A DNA stretch of 64,000 bases from NCBI GenBank assembly GCA_024305405.1, contig JAKNDB010000109.1, positions 3,038,001 to 3,102,000 on the forward strand, written 5' to 3'. Both the position numbers and the translations under genes were made by a program. Of the stretch, positions 1 through 12,083 are shown in pieces (the first letter of the stretch is position 1; each line of letters opens with the position of its first letter). The notes under the pieces were generated by a model, which saw only the letters and a list, made by a program, of their open reading frames with translations, was not told the DNA's origin and did no database searches. The DNA comes from Dirofilaria immitis. Taxonomy: Eukaryota; Nematoda; Chromadorea; Rhabditida; Onchocercidae.

Positions 1-462
1 AGAAGACGGACAAATCATTATTTTATAATTAGCAGTGATTCCACTTTTCAATAATACCCATCAAAACGACTTAGTTAAAGTCGAGTGTAATAGGAAGTAC
101 CTGCCTGATCGATGATACTGATCCATCAAGCTTCCATAGCAGTTCCTATTGGATAGTACCAGTCAATTTCAATCTGCTACTATATGTTATTGTCTCACGA
201 TTTTGTAGGTACAAACACATTTCAGTGTTTTTAAGAATCATCATTGTATTCCAGGACGAGACCTATTCTTCTTGCTTGTCTAGATGATACATGCTGCATC
301 GAATGATAAAGACTATCTGAATTCTGAGATTAATGCCTGTACTGAATCCTTAACGAACTGCAAAGCTAAGAGCACAGAACTTATGAGACTTTTGAAATGA
401 CTTATTTAAATGCAACCCATGCTCCCTGGACAATGTCATTAGACAATGCATTGGATGTTAAG

Positions 463-750
463 TTATTTTTTTCTAGCATCGGCAAAATTCTTGTTTAACG
501 ATGATGAAAAATCTCTTTGATGATTGTTCAATCTTTCTGTTATATAATGCCAATTCCATTCTGAATGATCTAATAAAAAATAAATGATGCTTGCTTCGTC
601 TTCTTCTTCTGTAATTTTCATGTTGTTTTGATTGAAGTTGTTATGTGCTCTGAACTCAAAATTAAAAACAATTAACATGACAAGTTTTCTCTTGACATTA
701 GTTTTATTAGCCTGATAAATTTCTCTCTTCTTCATGAAAACCTGTTTCAT
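463..750 (-). CDS. weak candidate ORF or terminal exon, unknown
   Basis: An open frame of 95 codons ending in TAA at 463. The second half is charged and fairly balanced in composition (an acidic EEEDEAS stretch, then DHSEWNWHYITERLNN), unlike most AT-rich chance ORFs here. A possible splice acceptor (TTCAG) lies inside it near 645, so the downstream two thirds could be a last exon of a gene lying further right on the - strand. I do not recognise a domain and found no partner exon. It may well be noise. Confidence 0.2.
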   Translation of the reverse strand: MKQVFMKKREIYQANKTNVKRKLVMLIVFNFEFRAHNNFNQNNMKITEEEDEASIIYFLLDHSEWNWHYITERLNNHQRDFSSSLNKNFADARKK

Positions 751-3700
751 TCATGGCCATCCGAATACACCGTTAATATCTCTGGTTTCATCAACCATAA
801 ATGTGCATAGCACAAAGAGAGTCAGATATATTTCAGGAAAAGAGGAGTGGTAAGAATTCTACGAGAAATATGGAGTGAACATACTTATAAGCCATAAACC
901 TCTTTGTAACTCACATTCAACTCATCTATTTATATAAATCATACAGTGAGACATGCCTTTCTAGTGACAGCATACCTAGCAACTTTATGAAGATCCTTTG
1001 AAAGCGACTCATTAACACGATGATACCAATTTCTCTCCACCAACCACTGGCTAAATTATTGGTATTTCGGCCATTTGGCCTTCATGCATCTGCGCACATT
1101 AATAAAATAATTGCATCGTTTTCAAGCAATCCTAAATCATACCACTGACGCATCGTTAATTCATGAATTTACGTTTTATTAAAGAATATTATGATAATGG
1201 CTCAAAAGTGCCAAAAATTAGACTTCAAAAATGAATTTTTCTCCTGATTTGACATCTCTATTCATCCAAATACAATGCATTACATTCATCAATTTGAAGG
1301 AACCACCAATTCGGGGTCAATAAAAGGCACAACTAGTTCTAATGTTTGGTTTGAAAGGAACATAGCTAAAGAGCAGGAAACATATTGAAAAATGTATAGC
1401 TCGTTACATCTATTTGCATAAAATCGTTTTCATTCAATGCATTTTACGAGTAAGTTTGTGACCAGCTCTTTATATAGATTTCTAACCATAAATGTTCGGC
1501 TGTTAATTTTCTTTAACTCAATAAGGATATTAACAAGTTTTCCTGTAATTGCACAATAAATTTGTTATGAAACTTAAAGAAAGATTCTTGTTTTAATACA
1601 AGAAGAAGATGGAAATTAACTAAAATAATGAATTGTAAAGTAACAGTCATCGTAGTTTTTTTGTCCAAAAATACTGAAATAGATTACTTAGTATTTGTGT
1701 TTGTAATGACTAAATCAGCCATGAATTATATCGAATCAATTTGCATCCTCTTATGGAATATTCTTATTTATTTATTTTTCGTCGCTATAAGCAATCTAGA
1801 AAAATGTAAGATGGGGAACCCAACTTGAATTGAAATGTGAGAAATCAAATATGCTAATAGCCCTCATATAGATCCTCTACTGATGAGAATCCTCGTATAC
1901 TAATTAACATGACAAAATCACGAAGCTTTCAGATCTTCTTAAATTTTTTTGATATTATATATATTCCTTGTTGTTAACGAAGATTTCATAAATTTCTCAA
2001 TTTTGCGAAATGTCTTAGATCAAAATAAGGTTAAAAGAAAAAAGAAACGGCCAACATTTGTTTATTGTCTCGCTGCAAGTGTTAGCATAGGGAGGGTTTC
2101 GTGGTGACGCTGATTTGTTTGTTATAACGGTTAGGGTACCTATAACCAGCGCAAACCTTATAGCAGTTGATTAACTCTTAACACATAACAAAGGAGTAAA
2201 CATCACAATTTAATAATCTAGTCAGACACACGATGTTTCACATATAGAATAATAATTAAAGTGTCGCATAGGTGACAAAATTTTTGATTTCCAAAATATT
2301 TGAAAGTAATAAAGTGCAAGAAAGAGCTGATGAAAGTGAGTTGATGCACGAAAGTGGTTAACAAGAAAATCTATTATAGCAGTACTGAGTGAATATACTG
2401 ATAAAAAGGCGCTCTAACATCCTTTCATCAGTGAATGCGAATACTTCTCTACTCTTTTCTACCCCTCTTCCTTAATTGACTGAATTTCATTGAACCGATC
2501 GTTTATTAAAATCAGTGTCTACCCAGGTTGCTGGTAAAAATAGCTCGTTACTTTACGCATGTTTTATATTCCACTTAAATTCCAAATTTCGCGTTTTTTT
2601 CTAAGTTTAGCATTGCAACGAATTTCAAGGGCCGAAAGCAGATAAGTTAATTAATGACTGCTTCCTGTAGATTTAAATCTTGAAATCTCATTAAATTCGG
2701 ATTTAACATTCCTCTAAATTTTTTTACCTGGATACTTGAAGATATTGTGGAGTGGGCGCAAAATATCGATTGGTTCAGCGAATTTCACTATTTTTCCCAC
2801 TTTATGACTTTTCCAGGAATTGAAATCCATCGCTTTTTGTACATGCTGAATTCTTATCTTTTAGCGAAAGTAAAATCTTCTATTTAGAGATAAATTTGGA
2901 AATTATCATTTGAGAATATTCAAATGGAATGAAATGGATTTCGTTACAAAATGGGAATGAGATTACTTAGCATACTAAAACATTACGTTTATTACAATGA
3001 ACGATAAAATTCCAAATTAAAACTGTTTAGCTGCAGGTAGTATCATAAAATCCTCAGTAATCCTTTAAAAATAATTCTGGTTTTTGATATAATCCACGAA
3101 ACTGAGAAATACTTAACAGCGACCAATTAAAAGAGAGGATCACCATGTGCCAAGCATTACACAACTTTATTAAAAATATGAGAATTTTTTCACTGAAAGA
3201 AAAAAGCGTAACAAAACAAATCACTATTTCGTTGCAGTGAAGACCAGAATCGGGATACAAAAAACTTCCATTACTAGTAATCATTATTCATCTCAAGAAA
3301 GCTGAGCTCACCGTAAAAATATTTATAAACCAGAATTTCAGAACGTGCAATATCAGCTCGAGAATTAAGTTTAGAAACTTAAGCGTATACATGGAAAAGA
3401 AGTGAAATGGAATAACCACATATTATGAGGGAATCAGAGAAGAAACAAGTTGAGATGACGAAATTAGTTTCGAATAGAAATTGATAGCTCAAAATTATGA
3501 TAAAATGATTCCAATGAAAAAAAAGAGAGAGGGAAGATACTCTAAAATGGAGTTGCTAGACATAAAGTGAGACAGAAATTGTGATAAGAAAGAGAGGACG
3601 TCGCCAAAGAGTGAAAAAAAAATGAACATTAATTGATAGAATCACTGTGATGCTAGATGATATTGATAATAGAAATCTATCGATCAGATAAAATTGATAT

Positions 3701-6700
3701 GCTTCCTTCTATTGTATGTCTATTTGTTTGTCTGTCTGTTGTATGGTTAACAATTGCAGGACTACTGTTGAAAACTATGGATAGGTTATATATATGTACC
3801 AGCCGTAGTTGATATGATTTAATATGTCACTGATAAGAGTCCGCAGACTAAACTCACCGCAGTACTACAAATAAATTGACCAAAGGCATCAACTATCAAT
3901 TTGCAGTTCTTTGTTGTATAACAAATAACAGGGAAACAGTTTATGAAGAACCATTTCAAAAATATGTACTGTGTAATAAATGCTCAGTTATCTTATCTAC
4001 TACCGTTGAATTGATTTGTTAGAAGTAAAAAGTTAATGAATTATCTTTTTCACTAAAATTATAATCGAAATTTCGCGGGCTTCCTAAATGTAACAACAGG
4101 CTAACAACAAGATCAGCAGATTTGGGACGCCATTGGATATTGGGAATAGAAAGCACGAATTTGAGAACGCAAAGCGTTGGGAATTAATAATGTATGATGT
4201 CGCTAGCCAGCATTATCATGGACAATTTCTGTAAATAATCCCCAAAAATGAATTCAGAGGAAATAAGTTTCCCTACTGTAAGATAGTTAGTTGAATGAGT
4301 ATAGAAAGAGAAACAGACAAAAATATGTGCAAACAACCAAATATGCTCCATTTCAGACCGATACCATGACTAGTTCTATTAAGGAACAACTTGATCAAGA
4401 AAGAGAATTGTAGGTAGAAGTGGAGCTGGATAAATCTACTGAGAGAGAAAACTTGAATGATTTGATTCTAGAACTATGATTACCTGAGTCCAGTTATACT
4501 GCTTATAAATCATATAATTTGAAAAATTGATAATTGAAACACAGTTTAGCAAGCGTCAAATAGGTGAAGCGATCGTGGTAAAAAAAACAAAAAAAGTGAT
4601 TAAAATTTGGGATTAATCTAGCTGGTGGACCAAAAGAGACTTCTAGATCTGAATGTATTTTTTTTTTCTTTTTTTTGAATGATAAATGCGAATGCCCAAG
4701 AAAGGAGAAACTAAAAAAATACAGCTTAGTGTATCTGAAGGTGATGAGCACGTGAATATGCAAAAGAGAGCGCTATTTTCTAAAGCACCATTATTTTCCC
4801 TCATATAGAAAATGTTCATCGTATTACTTTTTCTAGTCTTCATTTTATTGCTATGAAATTACGTATTGTCGTTCAATCACATCCTTCATCTCTTTTTTTT
4901 ACATGAAGTCTTAGTATTTTTTGGACATTCATTTACCAATCAAAAAATACATCTATCTCTAGAAAATTCTTCTTTGCTGATACTTTTAGACTCGTTCTGC
5001 TCGATTTCATTTTGTCTTCTTCCTTGACACTTACTTACACTTACCATTCAAAGACAATGAAATTTGAATATAAGTTACCATCTTTCAATTAACAAAGATA
5101 TATTAGGTTGTAGCAGGAAAGCATGGGAACGAACTAAAGAAAGATGTCAAAATTTCTTTCTTTCTTAATTATTTGCATAATGAGCCAAGAACAGGCGAAA
5201 TATATGAGAGTCAATATTTCTCATACAATGTATTTTTTTCTGTCTCTCTCTATCCCTTTAAAAGTTTTTTTTCCTTTCAAAAAATGTATAAAATCGAATC
5301 TTTGTTTTGTTATGTTCAAAATGGGCGAAATAACAAGATAACCACTTGCGCAATGTAAAAAAAGTTTGTAATTTTTTTGATCAAAAACAAAGATAAAGAA
5401 GCTTAAACAAAAAACTTCAGACAGACTTTACGAAACGTTCATCAATCTCAAATTTCGATGAAAAAGTGTCTTCATTAATAGATCTGCATCAAATTTCTTT
5501 TCTTTTTCTTTCACCTCTTCCTTTTTTATTGAACTATTGAAATTAAACGAGACCCATCGAGCTTGTTATTTACTGAGTGTCTATAAATAAAGCCGAAATA
5601 ATTCTAATAATTAAATTAGGCAGCTTATTTCAGTCTGCATAGAAAATTCTTACCAATCAAAATTTGCACAAGCGTTATATTCACTGAAGCTATTTATTTA
5701 TCGCTCACTAACTGTTTTTTTACTGAATAATTTATGAATTTAATCAGAGATTGCGAAAACGAATATTCAGAATTTTTCAGTTGGTTGAAAATATTGGAAA
5801 TCAATTTTAGAGAAGGAACTATTAAGAAATTGAACCACTATTTCTTTTCTGTCTTTTGGATGTTGAGACTATTTTCAATTTGTAATTCTTATTTGGAAAT
5901 TAGAGGAAGACAGGTAAAAAACAGAAAACGAAGGACAGTGAAATAAAGAGATAACAGATTACACACTTTATCAATGCGTAGAAAGTTTTTTTTATAAGCA
6001 GAATGAAAGGAGTAGAACCGGGTTGAAAGAATTTTATCAATATATAGCAGCAACAAATATCTCGTTGTTTTAATACATATTGATCCCCATTCTAATAAAT
6101 GATCAATCTCACAGCTGAGTAATACATTTAGTAAGATGCTGTTTGCTTATCGAATGGGCATTTTCTAGAATCTTGCATTCCTAATGCAATCGGAAAAAAA
6201 TTACATTTCATGATAAAATTGATAGCGATCACTTCCATATGGCATTTTAATTCTAATGAGTCCAAGAAGTAAATTTTTGATGCGAATAATTGTTTAAAAT
6301 GTTAAGAGTTGGATGGTGATCTATTCAGAAACTTAGAAACACCGAATAGATTTATTTTTTACCCTGTCGCTCAAAAACGAAATGTTATTTAGGAATGATA
6401 TATTTTTCAAAGAAAATGTTATTTCTCAAAATATGACACAGTCAAGATATATAAAATGATTCTTTATATTCTTTTGTAACGATAGTGTAATCCAATGCCA
6501 GCCACATATCAATATTTTAAACAGTTTATCAATTCTCTTAAAAAAGCCTTACTTTTCTCCAACTCGCTCGTGCAACATTCTGCTTCGTTAAAATGATGAT
6601 TTCGAATGACCCAATTGCATATAAGTGTCATAATAGCGCTAGATATTCACGTAGGGCAGATTTAATTATTAACAAGTAAGAACAACTTGCCAAGCAGTAT

Positions 6701-9700
6701 GACATTTCTAGAAACATTATATATAGAAAATACAAGTCATAGAAAAGAGTGAATGATGATATTTAAGATGAGTGGTAAAGTATAGCGCTATATTGCTTCA
6801 CGAAACGAGTAAGCAAGTATAGGACACTCATGTAAGCAAGCATTGCTTTGCTTCAATGTAATGATAAAGACAATGTTGGTTATTAAACAATTCTTCAAGT
6901 GGAAATGTTTCATCTTTAAATTGATTTCACGAAAAATATACAAAATACCCGTTTTTTTTTTTTTGTAGCACTTTACATGTGAACTGCTATACTACGAGCT
7001 CCATCGCTTATGTAAAAATAAAAACACTATGGGTCTTGATTAAAAGGTTTTCTTTGGATTTTTACTTTTTGGTAATGCTTTATGTTTTTATGCATTTAAA
7101 ACAGATATATATATTCGGCTTATGAATTTATTTTTCATGTGTTACTATTATTAATCTTTTTTGGATTAAAAGTGGAAAATGTTATCGAATCATATATTAT
7201 TATTATAAGCAAATAATAAAATCTTTCTCATCTAAATGATAGAAATGTAATTCAAGAAAATAATGAGTAAAGAAAGAGTTGTTGTGAATGTCTCTCGATG
7301 CTTAGCATAGACATATGATTACTATAAAGTTTGCTGATTAACAGAGAATTTATTTTTCTTATGCTATAACACAGATAATGTCCAATTGATTATTTCGACT
7401 TTAATAAGATTCTTTCGATCATTTCAATTTTAGTAAAGAGGAAGTTGCAATATGTTGACTATACCACAAGTGTCAAAAGTTTAGTGGAAAATTTGAAGCC
7501 TGTTTATACGGAAACGTTTCTATCAATTCTTTGATTATTTTGTCATATTCGCGCTTTATAAAATATTTCGATCATTCGACATGGTGTAAAAAAAGAACTA
7601 TGAAACTTCAAACAGTTTTCTTTGAAAAGTAAAAGAAATTTTCAGCAAGTAGTACCTCAAGCTTAAAACGAATTAATTAATTAATTTCACGATATGCTTT
7701 GCCTCATTTTACCGAATGACGATTTGAATTTTGATGTAAGCCACGGTGTCATCAAATATGATATAACAAATTTACTCATTGAGAGATGGTAAGTACTGAA
7801 TGTAATAATTCAGTTTGAAGTTAGCTATAGTTTTCTCTTTGAAACTATAAGATTTTGTTAATCCAAATGATACTTTTTTTTTTCACTGATCTGACATATT
7901 ACATCATTCTCTTTGAAAATTCATGATGCTTTTTAATTCTAATTCCAGTGTCCAAGTTACGGTATGGAATATCCCTTATTTTGCTACAACACCTTATTTT
8001 ACGGTTTCTAAAGTTATGTTTTAAAGTAGTTTAATGCTATATTACTGGATCAACTTAAAATTCATAATGATTTCATAATAAAAAATCTGATAAAGCAGAT
8101 AGTTACCTTTAATGATTTCTTCTTATGGAAGATGTTAGTGATATCACTTGAAAAAGTGCGAATAATACCTTTCAGTTGAATACAATCCATCTATAATTGC
8201 AACAAAAGCAGAAGTTAGCTGTTTTATGTGTTCAGGAAAACATTATTTATAATTGCTTTCGTCGATCAGTTTTGTGTCCAAAACGTTTATAATAAAACTG
8301 TCATCATAGAACAATCATAATTTTATTTATCAGAGTTCATCAATTAATTCCAATCATTATAAATATCAATTCTTATTTCCAACTTCTCAATAAATTGTAA
8401 GTCACTATTGCGAAGAAGCAGAATTATAAACATGTGTTATGATTAATAGTGATTTTACTGTTATAATAAACAACCTTTGGATTTTTTTATTTAATTAGCG
8501 ACATCAAACTTCGTCCAAAATTCAATTTGTAGAAAAATCCTTCCCAATGCTAATTATTTCTCTTATTTATACTCCTCAACCTGCTACCAACTAAAATCAT
8601 GACTTCTGTTTGTACTGTTTTCTACTCTTCATGCAATTCGAAAATTTTCCTTCAAAGTTATTATTAATAATTATTAGTCAATAATATGACAGTAAATTTG
8701 TCTATTCATCAAAAAAAAAACGTAGTATTTAAAATAATACGAACAGCTGACGATAATAACTAAAACTTTTTTTTGTTCCAGCTAATTGACACAAATTTAA
8801 ACAATTCACTAATAATTATTAGCAATGTTTCTTATGTTGCCAATGAAAAGCAATCTTGCTTTAATCGATTATCAAATGAGTATTAATTAACGTTGATTGC
8901 TTTTTACTTTTTCGAAAAATTGGTCTAGTTTTTTTGGATCGATTTCCTCAATTCATATTTTCAAAAATAGATCATAAAATATCAAGTTAATTATGCTAAT
9001 TTATAATCAGAAACATGATATGCAAAAAGATATAAATTGTCGAGAATAGGTAAATACACTTGCATTCATACATATATATGTTTATATTCATTTAAATTTC
9101 TGTGAATATCACATATGCTTTTTCTATGCGTGGAGGGAGTATCAGTAGGTGCAGAAGATATAACTATTGAAATGTAAAAAAAAAAACACCGATTATGGTT
9201 ACTGTATTGTCGGGAACAAAAATAAAACTGTGGTTTCGCCAAGAATTCATCAAAGAAGTTTCTGTTCTCTTCCGAAATCTTTTATATATTAGATTTGAAG
9301 ACTACTAAGCAGCCAACTGTTTAACAAGAAAGAAACGGAAGAAGTCCCAAATGAATCGACAAGTATACTGTTTGTGATTGGAGTTTCCCGAGAATGTATG
9401 GAACAAAGGAGCATTGAACAAAACTTTTTCCAATATCTTGGGAATATTCATGTTGAGGTGAGCAAATTAAGGACATTAGATTTTATGGCTAGGTAGCTTG
9501 ATCTCTAGCGAAAAAATCCAAGACGCTTAGTCCCTTCAAAAGTTCAGCAAGCTTTTATTGATCCATATCCCTTTCAACATTTTGATGATTAAGGGAAGAG
9601 CAGAAATGAAGCAGCGATTTTTCATTGACTTTTATACTATTCAGCGCTTACAAGGTTTTTACTTAAAAGAGCGCAAAAATTAAATTGTCGTAATATTAGG

Positions 9701-10254
9701 CTTATATTCAGTGGCTAGACCTTAGGGATAAATATTAAAAAATCCAAAATGGCTAAGGATAGAGGTACCAGTAAAAGCTTGACAAACTAAACATTATTCA
9801 CCGCAATATCTCGTTTACTATGTTTTTGTTCTGCCGATAGTAGAATGTAGCATATTTCTTGTGATTCAGTAGATGATGAAGATAGTGATTAATAAATCTA
9901 CATATGATTTTAACGCGCCTTCAGGCAAATCTGGATCGATTCTGTGGGCTAAATTAAGCAAAGTTTCCCCTTTCATATTAATAATGCACAATACTTTTAG
10001 ACTATCGCCAAAAAGCTTGCTTTGAGAAGACCGTAAATTTTACAACAATAAAAAGAATATTGCTTATTTAGATCGATGAAATGATCGTCTTCTGCATTCG
10101 ACAAAATATTTCATTGCAAACAAAAGTATCACGGCAAATCTGTAATATTCGAACGTGAAATGAAGTAGGATGCTGCTATTAATCCATCTTAAAGAGCATT
10201 CCCAACACAATTGAGTCCATCACATTCTCCGTTTGTTGTACAAAGTTCGAATGA

Positions 10255-10566
10255 ATGGTTGGTGGTAGAATTCTCAATTACGGCGAAAGAACATTTTGCG
10301 AAAACTGCTTTCTCTCATTAAAAATAGAAATGCATCAAAATGTTGCAGAAAATATCATTGAGGTGTTTGATGATTCTTCGTGTTTTCACAACGTCGGTGA
10401 CAAGCTGTCGGCTGACTCAAAGAATAATTGTTCTAAATGGCGCAGGAATGTGAAATGGTTTGGATGGTTAAGCGATGAGAGAGGGAACAATGACATTTTC
10501 ATCAATGTGGATCTGCCAATTGTCTTAACAATTTTGACGGACTTTTCAGACATATATCTCAAGTAG
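10255..10566 (+). CDS. weak candidate ORF, unknown (possible decayed gene fragment)
   Basis: 103 codons from ATG to TAG. Composition is less biased than the surroundings, with several Cys and Trp residues (SKWRRNVKWFGWLSDERGNN near the C-terminus). Just upstream, about 10200-10320, another + frame is also open and reads plausibly (SPFVVQSSNEWLVVEFSITA), then would need a frame change to join this ORF. That pattern fits either a decayed coding fragment or a frameshifted real one. No family is recognised and no splice sites were established. Confidence 0.2.
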   Translation: MVGGRILNYGERTFCENCFLSLKIEMHQNVAENIIEVFDDSSCFHNVGDKLSADSKNNCSKWRRNVKWFGWLSDERGNNDIFINVDLPIVLTILTDFSDIYLK

Positions 10567-12044
10567 CAATTGTACGAAAGTCGAGCAAAAATAGTGGCAA
10601 AAAGAGTTATACTTCTATCGAATTACTATTTCATTCAAGTTGATTTTTTTGATGACATATGGATAAGTCATAAGACTTTACAATTGGTGAATCGGGTAAG
10701 CAATAATCCTTAAAGTGAAACTTTCCCATAGGTTATATCCCAATTATTTCGTTTGGTTCTTTTTTTTTTTTTTTTATGAACTCGCTTAAAATAACTAGTG
10801 ATAATTTCATTTCTTTCGAAGATGTACCGCTGGATCTATTACTTTGTTTTCAGATGATGCGCTAAATTTGATTTTATCAGCAAACATACACTACAGCTAC
10901 TTTATAAAACAAATCAAGAAAAAAAATTTCTTCTGTCGTGTCGATGTTTAACACTCTCAATCTTACTGTATTTGCAGTCCTAGTTTTATTTTCAATAAAA
11001 TGAAGCATTTTTGCAGAAAATCTGTATTACAATGCAGCAATTCACTTTAAAATAAAGGTGGAAATGACTAACTAATCTTTTATGTTTATATTGGAGTTTC
11101 GACTATTCAGTATTGCATTACAGATGGACATTGCGAAATCTACATATAAAGATTGTCGCTGTGCTGTGTTTGATGCTTGAATTCTTTCCAAATCCATCGA
11201 CTAGAAGTTGTTGATTTAAAGTTAGCCGTAGTTTTTCTTTCTTCTATAATTTCTAATCCTGTACAGTGACTTTAATATTTTTAGTGAATAAAAAATTAAT
11301 AATAATGCTGATCAAGGAAATTAACGCTAAAAATGAGACTTATATCTATACTTTTGGCTTCTCAGATGGACGCTTTATTGTTTGCTTGAAACCATTTTTC
11401 TGATAAATAAAATCCATTAGAGTATGTGCTAGTCAATTAGCAAAAAGATCCGTTGAGATGGAACTGCAGTTCTGAGACCAGGATTGGGATGTATAAAGAG
11501 AATAGCGATGATACATAAGATAATTAAAAAGCTTCACTATTGCTTTTCTAGTAAATAAAAATATCAAACTTTGCTGATTAATATAATGTTAATTATTTCA
11601 TCGTCTTAATTTGATAAAATGACCAATAAGCTTCAATTTCGTAACAAATAAATTGTATTGATAACAAAGAGTAAAATAACTGGTTTCGGAAATTGAAACA
11701 ATTTTTCTATAATTTGTTGCTTTCTATTTTTCAAGACAAAGTTTCTTTCGCTTGCATTTTTTCAAACTAAATTTTTAATTAAGAAGCATTGAGATACCTT
11801 CCAAGACTAGAATTTAGGGGCCATGTTGAAGCAAGATGTCCAAGTATTCGCTACAGCTATAGTAAAGCATACATTATTTACAATACCTAACTATATAGTA
11901 TTAAAAGTGGTGATAAAACACGACACAATTTTATAATGAGAGACATCACTGAAAAGTCGTCATGAAATTGTTAATACGACACTTTGTCATCAATCTTCAC
12001 TGACTATTGATCTATTAGTATAACCGCCCATTGAAAAATTCAAA

Positions 12045-12050
12045 TATAAA
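12045..12050 (+). promoter_or_regulatory. candidate TATA box of the collagen gene
   Basis: TATAAA lies 34 bases before the chosen ATG at 12084. Nematode cuticle collagen genes often have TATA boxes close to a short 5' leader. In DNA this AT-rich a chance match is common. Confidence 0.3.
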
Positions 12051-12083
12051 GAAGCATTTTTGGAAGGGTGTATATTGTTAAGG

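Larger units (their letters stand above)
1..12083. other. AT-rich intergenic region, no supported gene
   Basis: About 12 kb with frequent stops in all six frames and homopolymer runs. I see no conserved protein family, tRNA or long repeat. The open frames present are short, lack splice-supported continuations and look like chance ORFs in AT-rich DNA; the two least unlikely (463-750 on the - strand, 10255-10566 on the + strand) are listed separately. The right end contains the upstream region of the collagen gene. Confidence 0.6.
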
